From NCBI GenBank assembly GCA_963682055.1, contig OY821740.1, positions 47,140,795-47,204,794 on the forward strand: DNA of 64,000 nt, given 5' to 3'. This document shows positions 12,901 to 23,936 of the stretch, in pieces. Source of the stretch: Primula veris. Lineage: Eukaryota; Streptophyta; Magnoliopsida; Ericales; Primulaceae. Below the pieces are notes generated by a model. That model made no database searches. It saw only the letters and a program-made list of their open reading frames with translations, and had not been told where the DNA came from. The translations under genes were made by a program, and so were the position numbers. Within the stretch, counting starts at the first letter, position 1; every line of letters starts with the position of its first letter.

Positions 12901-15900
12901 GAGATCATAATATGAAAAATGCATGCACTAATCAATCTTAGGTACAAGTATGTTTTAACTAACTTTTTAACATTTCTACATCAAAATGTGTAAAGGGAGT
13001 CATGGAATCGAAATACAAACTTTAACTTGTGAAAGTAAAGATCTCTCTCCTCAAGTTTAGACGGTGATAATCTCCAATCATATGGCTCGGCAAGTATAGC
13101 GTTAGGCTCAATTCCAAACTCAATGCACCATTTAATCCACTCTTTCCACAGAGTTGAAAGAGGACCTGAGGACCATATGCAATAAAGAAATTTGAATAAA
13201 TTGGCAGAATATAAGTCGTGGAAGTTGTTTTATGGATACAAAATCTGTCATGATAATTGATATTTCAATCATCAAAATGTAAGGTCAGAGAACGAATGTA
13301 ACTTTTATCCCTATAGAAAACTGCTATATAGAGTTTTTATTTTTATTTCTACAGCAGTTTTATTAACAGAAGTTTTAACCTATGAGGCTAATATAGAACT
13401 GACATCAAATTGTTGTAAACTAAGTATATCTTTAGATAGTGACTTCATTGATCAATTAATAAATGTACCACAATGTATATCGTGAATAACAAGGCAATTG
13501 CAGAACATTAAAAAAACACGTTTAGCAGAAGACTCACATAAGTCAGAAATTTTTGCTTGGATATAGGAGAAAAGAGTGAAATAAGAAAAGAAAAAAAAAA
13601 CAGTAATTGGGTAGTTCATAGATAGTTCAACAGTAACTAAAGCATCAACATGCGAGGTTTTACTAGGGAAGTGAAAATTACAGATGAGGACTAAATGTTA
13701 TTTATTTTCTCTGATGAAACTATTCATAGTACTAGAGGACAAATAAAATAAAATATTCATTAACTATTTTATGAAGATATTAGTAACGATGAAGGTGGAG
13801 TAAGTTCCTTCCACGATATTTCAAATTAGTGAAAGCCCAAACTGTGTGTTAACATCCTTTAACTCACACTTAGGACGTTAAACACACTAATGACAAATAT
13901 ATTGGAATAGCAAGATAACTAATCCAGGCCAAGCATTGTGCAGCCACATAACAAAGATAGAGCATAAACTCATATTGGTGTAGTAAAACAGAGACTAATG
14001 AACATATTGAACCCTACGAGAAATATCACATGAGATCTAGATACAAGAAACACACAGACAATAACATAAATTAGAATGCAAATAAAGGGAAACCTGTGAT
14101 GTAACCAGGATCAAGCTCTGTAATTGCAGAGAGGCCACTATCAGGGCGGGATTTGCATTGGGGGTGATCAGTTTGATCGTAAGGGTCTAAAATCATGCAC
14201 TTTAGCCAGCAGTTCACAGCAGACAGAAGCTGTATAGTTGGTAAAAAATAACATACAAGTTGAGCAAGTTAGGTTTACAAGTAGTATTAGCTAAAGACAA
14301 GGAAAAAAATATCTTATTGAGGTAAAAAAAAAAAGTAATTATAGACAACCATAATATAAAGTGCAAAACAGGAAATCAGCAGAATCTTGTTGAGTTTAGG
14401 AAATGAACAAATTTACTGAAACCTCACAAAATGGAATACCAGACAAACAACATGGAAAGGACGAATACTTTACACCTGCTTATTTTTTAAAGCAAGCCAA
14501 TTCGTGTAAGTTCTATTAGTAAATAGTCCAAAAAAATGTATGCATATAATAACAAAATTAATGAGAGCAAAAAGGAAAATAAGTTCCAATATTCCTATAG
14601 AGGCTGGATTTTTCGACTACAAAAAATATTTTTTCACGGCAAAACCGTAATTCCAAAGTACAAACTGTAATTTAGAATTACGGTTTACCTTCTTTTTTTT
14701 TGTGAAAAATAAAATAAAAAGGTAAACCGTAAATCAGAATTACTGTTTGTAATTTGGATTTACGGTTTTGACGTGAAAACAGATTTTTTGCAGTCGAAAA
14801 ATCCAGCCTCATTCCTATAACCATTCCCCAGCTACTGGGAAGGCATATAGAGTAAGCAGTTATTAGGATAAGACAAGCATAAGAATAAAGCCAAAAATGG
14901 CAGCAAATCAACCAATAAGAAAATGAAAATGATAGCATACAAAGTACAAACCATTATCTAGTATGGAAATCTACTATTCTGTTATCTTGACTTATTATAT
15001 AGGATTTCTAATTATGTATAGCTTTCACCAACTACTACTACTACTACCACATATATACAAAAATATACATAATATTGAATAACATCAAACAGTTTATTAT
15101 GACCAGGAAGAAGTTTAAATTTACACATCACTAATTATTTTATGCTACTTTAGACTGACCAGCCGGTATAACTTTAGGATTTAAACATAAAACACAAATT
15201 ACAACAAAATTCTTCATAAATAATTTTTAGAATTCTCACAATGTCATCACGAATAAATAAGGTGGATACAGTCGGACATGTATCCCTCCCATTCGATAAA
15301 AATCGACGGAAAATGTATTTTGATTAAAATTTCTAAAATTGTGTTACAACTCTGAGAGACGAAATTAGAATGTTCAAACAGGATGGACTGACATTTAATA
15401 CTTCCTCCGTTTCTATTTAATTGTCCTCTACGAAACTACATGCAATTTTATGATACAAGTTATTGGCCGGTCAAACGGGATGGACTGACATTTAATACTT
15501 CCTCCGTTTCCATTTAATTGTCCTCTATGAAACTACGTGCAATTTTGACCGGCCAATAACTTGTATCATAATTGCCCAAGTATAAATTCAAAAGTGAATC
15601 ATATCGTTCATGTTAAAGTACAAAATTACATTTTGAAAATTTTGAATTCATCAATCTTGATACAAATGATAGGCCGGTCAAAACTAATAATGCATGTAGA
15701 TAATAGCAAAGAATGATTAAAGATACATGATATCTATATATAAATCATTTATACGTCAATTTTCGTTCAAACCCGCCCGCCATCTAGTTCCTTCCTGACC
15801 ACTCCCATACTAAGAAAAAAGAATTAATGTTAAGAAAATAAAATCAATATAGAAAAGAATCATTCCTACGCAGACCAATAATGCATGTAGATGAATATAT

Positions 15901-15946
15901 AGGAGAGAAATATAACAAATGCATATACATTATATGCACATAAATT

Positions 15947-15987
<41 letters not shown>

Positions 15988-16251
15988 GAGGAAACGGACT
16001 TTGGTGGTATCGAGCCAGACCAAATCAAGCGGATTGAAATCGAGAGGAGAATAAGGGCAGTCCAATATAGACCACGCTCTAAGCTGAGTCGATGCGAACC
16101 CCGGTATTATTATCCCCGATATCTTCGAGTAGTCGCCTCCAGAGACCTCGCCGGAGAAGTCGTCGCCGGAGAACACCGTGCTCCTCCTCATAAGAAGTAC
16201 TATCAGTAAAAACCACGCCGTCACGTGCGCGTGCACGTGATCTCTTTTCAT
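6245..16251 (-). CDS. PSAT1: phospholipid:sterol O-acyltransferase (PSAT1-type, LCAT family)
   Basis: This enzyme moves an acyl group from a phospholipid to a sterol to form sterol esters at the ER. I place 16 exons: 16251-16000, 14229-14094, 13165-13021, 12625-12456, 12379-12303, 11584-11377, 10793-10619, 10279-10180, 9341-9247, 8570-8519, 8363-8292, 7977-7809, 7051-6947, 6865-6781, 6694-6613 and 6253-6245. They sum to 1,932 nt, in frame, for 643 residues, close to Arabidopsis PSAT1. Visible features are a hydrophobic N-terminal anchor, the LCAT block GIIIPGFASTQLRAWSILDC, the serine nucleophile motif AHSLG near residue 197, SGDET (candidate Asp) and SEHDGSD (candidate His). The last exon is the least certain: without splicing at 6613, translation would run to a TGA at 6571-6573. 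Introns carry MITEs and a (TA)n tract but no exon is broken. Confidence 0.92.
9865..9982. repeat. (TA)n microsatellite in a PSAT1 intron
   Basis: Nearly pure TA/CATA dinucleotide tract of about 115 bp between exons 8 and 9 of the sterol acyltransferase gene. It generates spurious Tyr/Ile-repeat frames on both strands. Confidence 0.9.
14600..14810. mobile_element. MULE-type MITE with 9-bp target duplication, PSAT1 intron 1
   Basis: This 211-bp element has ends GAGGCTGGATTTTTCGACT that are perfect inverted repeats over at least 19 bp, with similarity running further inwards, so the whole element is nearly palindromic. It is flanked by an exact 9-bp direct repeat, ATTCCTATA, at 14591-14599 and 14811-14819. 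A 9-bp duplication is the mark of the Mutator superfamily. The element is non-coding and its perfect target duplication suggests a fairly recent insertion. Related pieces lie at 22812-23095. Confidence 0.9.
15381..15680. mobile_element. Stowaway-like MITE fragments with duplicated 5' end, PSAT1 intron 1
   Basis: Two direct copies of a roughly 70-bp segment, at 15381-15449 and 15477-15544, contain CTTCCTCCGTTT and TTTAATTGTCC, the terminal block seen in the other copies at 28352 and 36957. Between them TATGATACAAGTTATTGGCC at 15449-15468 is the exact inverse of 15551-15570. This looks like a rearranged or nested pair of elements rather than one intact copy. Confidence 0.65.
15946..15988. repeat. 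(TA)n-(GA)n compound microsatellite next to the PSAT1 exon 1 donor site
   Basis: A TA tract runs directly into a GA tract. It ends about 10 bp inside intron 1 from the exon 1 donor site at 15998-15999. A second (GA)n tract lies at about 16265-16290, just upstream of the ATG. Confidence 0.85.
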
Positions 16252-17803
16252 TGGGAAGAAGGGTAGAGAGAGAGAGAGAGAGAGAGAGAGTTAGTTGGGG
16301 GGAAATAAAAGTGGGTCTTGATTTTCTGTTAAGTTGAGCGTATTGTTTTTACTAAAATACCCTTGGTTAACGTAACTAATTGACGGGTGAATAATATCTT
16401 TATCTTAGTGATAATGCAAATTGATCAGCATGGCTACAAATAAGTCGAGCCGATTCCCACTCCGTTTAAGACTCGGCTGGTTTACAAGACGTTGCAAAAC
16501 GAGTCTGGAAATGTTGTTTAGGCACGGATCGTTTCAGCCTCTTGCTCATTTGACTTGTTAAGTTATTACGAGCCGACCTGAGCTTTTAAGGCTCGTTTCG
16601 CTCGGAAGAATCAATGATACTTAATTAAAATATATACTAGTATAATCAATAATGCATACAAGTATTCTGAGTTTATAATATAGATCTATCTAGGTTAAAA
16701 CTATAGGAATTTACTATCTAAAGAGAGCTTTTTTATCGATCATGCTTATTGTACTTTCCTACACAAATATAAGCACAAATTGAAATGATAAAAATAAAAT
16801 CAAAAGTCATCGAAGAAGCATGACACCGAGTCTTCATTTTTATTGAACCTAGATTCACTAGAAAATAAACGGCCATGAATTAAACCTTTAACAAGCCGAA
16901 CATGATATTAATGATAAATCGACATGGTTTTTTTGCCGACTTGCTCTTAATGTTCACCATATTCAGTTCTCATGGTGCTTTCATTTTGAAATCGAGTCAA
17001 ACACAGAATCTGAGAGTAATTCTTAACTGTTACACTAAACCTCAAATAACTAAACATCAAAGTTTAAATAAAATTGTCAGGAATCTGAAGATATTAAATT
17101 ACTGCAATTTACCATAAGTTTCCGGGATTGTTTATCCACACTATCAATCTCTATCATCAATTACACAAATACAATTTCATAATGTAATTTTGAAAAAGAG
17201 AGTAGTTTTCAAGCTCAAGTCAACATAAATATAAGAACAAGGGATAAAGATACTACTTTTGCGTAAATCGGTTATCAGGAGCAGGAGGTTAATTTCTGTA
17301 CTTATATATTTGGGACAATATAACTGATAACTAAGCCAGTTGCACATTATTATAAACTTATAAAATCACTACAAATCACAAAGTAGCAGTTTCAGAACTC
17401 TTGTTCACTTCGTCCAATGTCCAAAATAAATACATATTTTCGAGGAAAATAGACTGCCCTTACAGGAGAATCATATCTTCTCACGAGGTCTCAATACATT
17501 CCACTTCCAGATTACAATAGAAAATTTGATTCTGAAATGCATATGCTGCTTGACGAGAACAAAAGTTCACAAAATACCCATATAGAAATTCAAATTCAAA
17601 CAAAGTAGGAACATTATTCAACACAATTGAGTTTATAGATCCGGTGAACTTACAATATTCAAACTTAAGTACACAATGAGTCGATACCACAGTTTTCAGA
17701 TGCAACAGATCACCTAATCTCACCAATTCAGAATCTAGTTTCGATTAGGCTAAACATAAACCAAACTTACAACGACCTAATCATAAAGCTACCTTGCAAC
17801 TCA
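16252..17803. other. intergenic stretch between PSAT1 and the MORF gene
   Basis: Contains the PSAT1 promoter side, with a GA-rich leader near 16265-16290, and presumably the 3' untranslated region of the MORF gene just below 17804. A patch at about 16440-16620 with GAGCCG and CGAGCC words resembles an eroded DNA transposon. No gene is supportable. Confidence 0.45.
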
Positions 17804-20800
17804 TCAACGCATATTTTCACGGCGTCTTACATAACGGGTCCGGTCGTTGTACCTAGGTCTGTCTTGAGCTCTTTGAGGCACTGGCTCTACTCTCCTCTGC
17901 CTCTCAGGTGTCCTTTGCACAATCTCTCCATTCACAAGCAACTCCGCTGAATACGAGGATCAAAAGTCAAAACAGTATCAAACCCTGCCAATAAAACTGA
18001 GAGAAATGCATACTCTATATTAAGTTTTACAAATGCATGGGGGAGTAGTATCAGGTGTTGCTGTGTTAGACAAAAGTTGTAAGTCCAGCTAATGACAAGC
18101 CAGATATGAATGTTCAAAACCAATCCAGCAAAAAAGAATGAGGGGCTCATTAGATTTGTGTTGGGATGGTTTTGCTTTTTAACTTGGCCAAGGACCTACG
18201 ACGAGTTTCAAGCCAAAATCTGGTTCCACAATATGTTGATAGATCATAATTGTAGCTTGGAGGGGAAAGAGTGAAAAAGAATGTAATGAAAGAACACTTT
18301 GAAAAACTGACTTTACAAAGATGAAAACATTGCATGAATTCACCTTATCATACGTCGCAAATATTAGATCTTAATTACCAACTAAAGGTAAATTAAACCC
18401 TGACCAAGTAGTTTCAGGTGCATGAAAGTTAAAAATTAAGAGACAAATGTGACAGTTTAATCCAGCAAATAAAAATGGAGTCAGTCCAAATTGGATAGCC
18501 AGTAATGAAACAGCCATCTTTGTTTTGAAGTATTTACTTTCTCACTTGGCCAAAGACCAAAGGTGACTCACAAGTTTTGAATTTCTCAATTTGTAAGTAG
18601 ATTGTAATTGTACCTATTCTGGAGGGAACAAAGTAAAAGGTTATGCAAAGAAAAAACACTTCAACATCTGACCTTTCGGTTGCAGTCTCAACCTAAAGGT
18701 TTGCACAACATAAAATCAGCTTCTTGTATTAATTATATTAGCCCCTTTATGCTGCACTGCTGATACAAGATTCCATTTATTTATTACAGGTATAAAACCC
18801 GACTAATTTTAACTAAACTTATTAAATACAGATTTTTTTCTTTAAAAATACAGGCTCTGAAGCAAAGGTTTTCGCTACAGAAAATCACCGTGTTATACTA
18901 TAGTAGCCATATATGCTGCATCGTTGATACTGGATTTCATTTATTTATTAAAGGTCTAATATGCCAGACCAGTCTTAACTACAGCTTGTTAAATACAAAA
19001 GCTCCTAGCGGGACAGGAAAAGCTAAAGTATTACTGACATCATACATATAACATGTTTTAAGAAAAGAAAAGAAAACTATGATGTACTATCATGAACTGC
19101 TTACAAATACTCAACCAAATAATTGAAACAAAACCAGTTTATGTAAACACACTACTACACATGCAAGAATATAAGCAGAAAAACATGAGAACTAACAAAA
19201 TACAAAAGTATATCACCACAAAGACTAAACTTAACCTCCAAACACCACAAAGAAAGACCATATACTTCTACTCGAAAACCGAAGTTAAAAATTAATCAAT
19301 AAAAGGGCAAAACCATATTCAATAGACGCATGAAGCAAAGAAAACATACCACCGTAATCCTTGTTTTCGGCATCCACATAAGAGTCGGGAAGGACAAACA
19401 GAACTCCTGGACGACCTGCAAAAGGGAAGCGAATATGTAACACTCATACATGGAAAAACAACCTTACAACTTTCACACAGCTATAAACAGAAACCAAAGC
19501 AAACCTTCAAGCTTATTCGACGTCTCCTCATCGATTTCGCACCCAAATCCAAAGTACCTCTCACAAGACACATTGTATATCTTTTCCTTGGCTGCTTCTT
19601 CACTGTTATATATCACACACAAATAAAACATATTTGATCAAAGCGGAATACCACACTATTGCTAATCATTCCATAAAAGCAAATCGTAAACTCAAGAGCC
19701 CTTGTATCAAAATATCAACCATCACCTGGAAAGCTAGAGGAAAGATGGAGTTCAAATCTCAGAATGGAAAATATGTAAACTAACTAAAAATGTCAGGATA
19801 TTATATACAAACTGATAAAGTTACATTTAAATTTGTTAAATAAATAGTAATGGTAGGCAATAAAACTGTTCAAAGAAAATCTTGCATACAATTTAATGTG
19901 GCAGCAACACTTTGGTTATTGAACCAAACTGGTAGACAAGTTACTTCTCCGTAATTCAACAAGTTTCTGACACTTTTTTTTTTGTTAAAACACTTATAAT
20001 TTGAGTAATTTGTCTACCAATATCTACTTAATGCTAATTATAAGCTATGGTGAAATGATAATCCACTCCTTTGCACACTCTTTTATGAGAGCGGAGTGTT
20101 TAATCTTTATATACCAAGATATATTTAGACATACAGAAAACCATAAACCTTAATAGCTTGGACCTTCCGAGGACCTTATTAAGGGTTTGTATGTGAGTCG
20201 ATCACAATGTAGAATTTGGGGGTTTGGAGTTTTAGTGAAAAGGCTGATAATTCAGGCTTAAATGTTTTTTATTCAACAAAAGTTAAGCACACTTTTACTG
20301 CTGCTAAAAAGCTCAACAACAGTTATTTGATCAGCTAAAAATCTCAGTTTTCTGGGTTTTTGGTTAAACTACCATTCAAGTAGCTTTTTTAACCCAAAAA
20401 ATCCCGCTTACGTGCTTAAAGTCTAAAAGCAAACAAGCATTTAGTTTAAAAGCAACTTCTCAGCAGCCACCAGACAATCTCTAGCTATGCTATTTTGGAG
20501 CGTGACAAACAGCGTATACACTTACAATTTAAATCTTAGATTACACTCCAAACAATCATACAAAAGTAAACAATAATAGACTTGTACCTTCTGAGGACCT
20601 CAGCTAGGGTTTCAATATATGAATTACTATGATACTATCTGACATATATTAACAAAATAACCCTTAAAAATTGCACCTGACTATCATTAATCCTATATTA
20701 TATAAATAGTTAACTATTAACTTAGGAATGCCAATGGGACGTTGTACATAATAACAATCAGTACAACTAACACGTTGGTGTAAGTCAGAACAAATAACAG

Positions 20801-22666
20801 TCTCACAAACAATTTTAATTTCATTTTCCAGAAAAAAGACATATGTTAAATTACGAAGGGAAAAATGTCATTCACTACGCTATCTTATCAGCTTTAGCAA
20901 TATAGCACCCAGCCTACCTACTTTTTCAATTTGGTACCAAACTTAACAAAACTCATTCAATCAAGGCACTCCTTGTTGCCGCTCTATTTTCTAATCGGAA
21001 AAAAACTGTTTAGTACCATATCCTACCATCTTTTACTAATTTGGCACCCAACTATCCACATGACCAAACTAGTACCATTACTTAGCATTTTTTTACCAAT
21101 TTGGTACCCAACCTATAATGATTAACTGGACATGGTGCCTTGATCTGATATTAAACACAAAGCTTGGTTACCTAATTGAAAAAGCAGACAGTTTACATAC
21201 TAAATCGTTAAAAGATGATAGGATAGGGTAGTAAATAGCATTTATCCCTTTACAAGAAAACACATACCGTCCGAGGACCCTAACTAGGGTTTGCAAGTAC
21301 GAATTACTATCTAACATATATTAACAAAATAACTATTAAAATTTGCATCTGACCATCATTTATCCACATAAACCGATGAAATAAGTACTAAATCATTGAC
21401 CAAATGAGAAATGTTGGTGGAGCATTGCAAATATTAATAATCAGTACACCTAAAAAGTTGGCCTGTATCAGCAATAATAACAGTCTCGCAAAATAAACAG
21501 TTTTAATTTAATTTTCCAGAAACAAAGACATACAGAAAACTACGATAAATTACGGAAAATACATACCTTCCAAGGACCTTAGCCAGGGTTTGAATATAAT
21601 ATACAAATTAAGTACTATCTAACATATATTAACTAAATGACCCTTTAACGTTTGAACCTGACTACCGTTCATCCAAATAAATTGATGAAAGAAGTAATAA
21701 ATCATAAACCAAATTAGGAATGTACACACATAGTACAGATAAGCACTCCGTACAACTAACAAGTCGGCGTATATCAGCACAAAAAACCAGTCTCGCAAAA
21801 CACAGTTTTAATTTGATTTTCCAGAAACAACACATACAGAAAACCACAATAAATCACAAAAAAAATCCACAGACACCTTCCGAGGACCTAAGCTAGAGTT
21901 TTAATATACGAATCGACCATACATCAAAACTGGTCAATTCTGAGTCTAAAAGTGATAAATTTTGTAGGACGTAAATTGTTAAATTTTGGTTATTTAGTAT
22001 GGAATTTGTTAACGGGTGATAGTTTACACATACCATCTGAGGACTTTAACTAGGGCTTTAAAAAATCTACGGATTACTAGTAACGAAATAGGCCTTAAAA
22101 ATTGCACCTGACTACCATACATCCAGTTAAACAAATAGTAAATAATTAACCAAATTAGAAATGTTAGCGGGACATCGTACAAATTAATAATCAGTAAAAA
22201 TAACAGTCACACGAAACAAACAGTTTAAATTAAATTTTCCATAAACAAAACATACGAAAAATCACGATACATACCTTCCGAGGATCTCAGCTAGGGTTTT
22301 GATATACGAATCGATCATCTGCTGTTTCGTCACGCCTTCCGCAGGCTTCTCCATCACAATCAGCCAATGCTCGTAATCACATCCCGGGAAAAGAGGCGCC
22401 ATCTCAGTCGGAGGGCGGTCACTAAACCCACCAGAGCCGTTGTTCATAGGAGAGTAGTTACCGGCTCGGTTAACCCTGCATCGGATTTGGTTGTGGTTAG
22501 CGGGAGAGGGGAAGGAGAGGAGGGAGAAAGAGAGGAGAGAGGGGGATTGGCGGAGGAGGTTTGGGAGAGGAGAGCGGCGGGAGAGGGAGGTGGAGAAGAA
22601 GCGGGTGGAGAGAGAAAGAGTGGCGATTGGGCGGAGGAAGGTGCGTGTTAGGGTTAAGGCCGCCAT
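17804..22666 (-). CDS. MORF2: multiple organellar RNA editing factor, MORF2/DAL-like
   Basis: MORF/RIP proteins bind PPR proteins and are needed for C-to-U RNA editing in plastids or mitochondria. I place four exons, 22666-22275, 19602-19505, 19415-19350 and 17946-17804, which join in frame to 699 nt, or 232 residues. The first 75 or so residues are rich in Ser, Arg and Leu and read as an organelle transit peptide. The MORF core then follows: [20 protein letters not shown], a [20 protein letters not shown] block and [12 protein letters not shown]. The C-terminus, [20 protein letters not shown] to RRRENMR, is closest in my memory to plastid MORF2 rather than MORF9. All splice sites are GT-AG. 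Intron 1 is 2.67 kb and unusually repetitive, holding copies of the end of exon 1. Plastid location is inferred. Confidence 0.9.
20125..22320 (-). repeat. tandem array of degenerate exon 1/intron 1 junction copies
   Basis: The last 40 or so bases of MORF exon 1, its GT donor and about 200-250 bp of adjoining intron recur with donor positions near 22274 (the real one), 22034, 21873, 21564, 21266, 20584 and 20163. Several copies still read in frame up to the donor: [13 protein letters not shown] at about 20590-20625 and [12 protein letters not shown] at about 21271-21306, against [12 protein letters not shown] in the real exon. Another has a stop (TLA then TAG). The shared intron part includes ACATATATTAACAAAATA and TTTTCCAGAAA words. 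Spacing is mostly 240-310 bp, widened between 20584 and 21266 by a MITE. Confidence 0.8.
20856..21250. mobile_element. MITE inserted in the MORF intron repeat array
   Basis: The termini AAGGGAAAAATGTCATTCAC and, reverse-complemented from the right, AAGGGATAAATGCTATTTAC are imperfect inverted repeats of about 30 bp enclosing 395 bp with repeated TTGGYACCMAAC words. Comparison with the neighbouring repeat units shows it interrupts one unit, so it arrived after the array formed. I could not define a target duplication, so the superfamily is open. Confidence 0.6.
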
Positions 22667-23936
22667 GGTGGATTAGAGAGAGAGAGAGATAGAGAGTGGG
22701 AATGGTAACTGGGTGTGAGGGTTTATCGAGAGGAGAGATATACTTAATTTTGTTACTTATTTTGTTACAGTCTTTTCTTTTTTTCTTTTTTTTTTTGTAA
22801 AAAAAAAAAAGAGAATTCTTAATTCTGAATTACAAATCGTTAATCGGATTTGCGGTTTTGACGTGAAAACATATTTTTTGCAGTTAAAAATCCAGCATCA
22901 TTTTGGCTGAGGTTGTATTTTTACACTACAAACAATATTTTTTTCACGCACAAACCGTATATCAGTATATCTGATCTACAAACCGTATATCAGTATATCT
23001 GATCTACAAACCGTATATTTGATCTATAGTTTGCCTACATTTATTTATTTTATTTTATTATTTTTTTGAGAAAAGGGCAAACCGTAGAAAAAATAAAGTG
23101 TGCAATGGAAAAATTCATACTCATTTTTGTTCACAATACATGCTTATGTATTTATTGGGTTATGTGGTACACCGTAGAAATCTTACGTTTACATTTGATA
23201 TTCTAGGTTTGTTTGGTTTACACCAAAAAAAAGCTTACTTTAGTAAAAGTAACCTTGTAAAAGTTTGCTTATAAAAAGTATGATAGAAGTTACTTTTGTA
23301 GCTTGAGTTTTTAAAAGTATATTTTTCTAATTTATTTTCAACAACAATAATATTAATGCTCTCTTTGTTCCATATTAATTGTACATTATAAAATTAATGT
23401 ATTCTAGAATACATGATGCTTGTGACTAAATTGTCAAAATGATAAAATTTTAACAATTTAGGTACAAAGCATCTCAAAATGCACGTATTTCTATTGTGTA
23501 AAAGTAAATAAAAAAAAACACAGAGAGTAGTACTTTTTATTTGTAATTACAAAAAAAAAAAATTATGTTGTTTGGTTGATACCGAAATAGTATATTTTGT
23601 GTGCGTAACCAAAGAAGGCTTAAAGTGTGAATATAAAATGTCAAATCGGGATTGAACTCGGGTAAGGTACTTGATGGTCTTGTTCTGCTGTAGCTTTCAA
23701 GCTCGTAACTTCTGTTGTTTTACTTAAAAGCTAGATTGATTTAATTGACCCGTATAAAGTTTAGAGGTAGTTCAGAATTCATACATGAAGAATCGAGGAC
23801 ATAAATTGCATCGATCGATAAGGTGAATGGATTTCACAAGCCATGTAGAAAGTATTCGTCTCATTTTTAAGAAGAAAAAACAAATACTAGAATTTATTTC
23901 CTATTAATTGCCATCATTTCATAATGTCATTAGTCA
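22667..23936. other. intergenic stretch between MORF and NPF genes
   Basis: The MORF leader is GA-rich (about 22670-22700). Then come fragments of the GGCTGGATTTTT MITE family and AT-rich sequence without a supportable gene. The stretch near 23640-23670 (GGGATTGAACTCGGG) resembles a Pol III B box in reverse, but no full tRNA or SINE could be delimited. Confidence 0.45.
22812..23095. mobile_element. two broken copies of the MULE-type MITE family
   Basis: 22812-22892 matches the right half of the 14600-14810 element (GCGGTTTTGACGTGAAAACA and GCAGTTAAAAATCCAGC). 22912-23095 matches the left half of another copy (CACTACAAACAATATTTTTT, TCACGCACAAACCGTA) and carries an internal tandem repeat of about 27 bp (TCTGATCTACAAACCGTATA). 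The two halves are separated by about 20 bp. Confidence 0.6.

Noticed and set aside
22367..22676. Arg/Glu-rich plus-strand frames opposite MORF exon 1
   Set aside because: Low-complexity antisense of the Ser/Leu-rich transit peptide.
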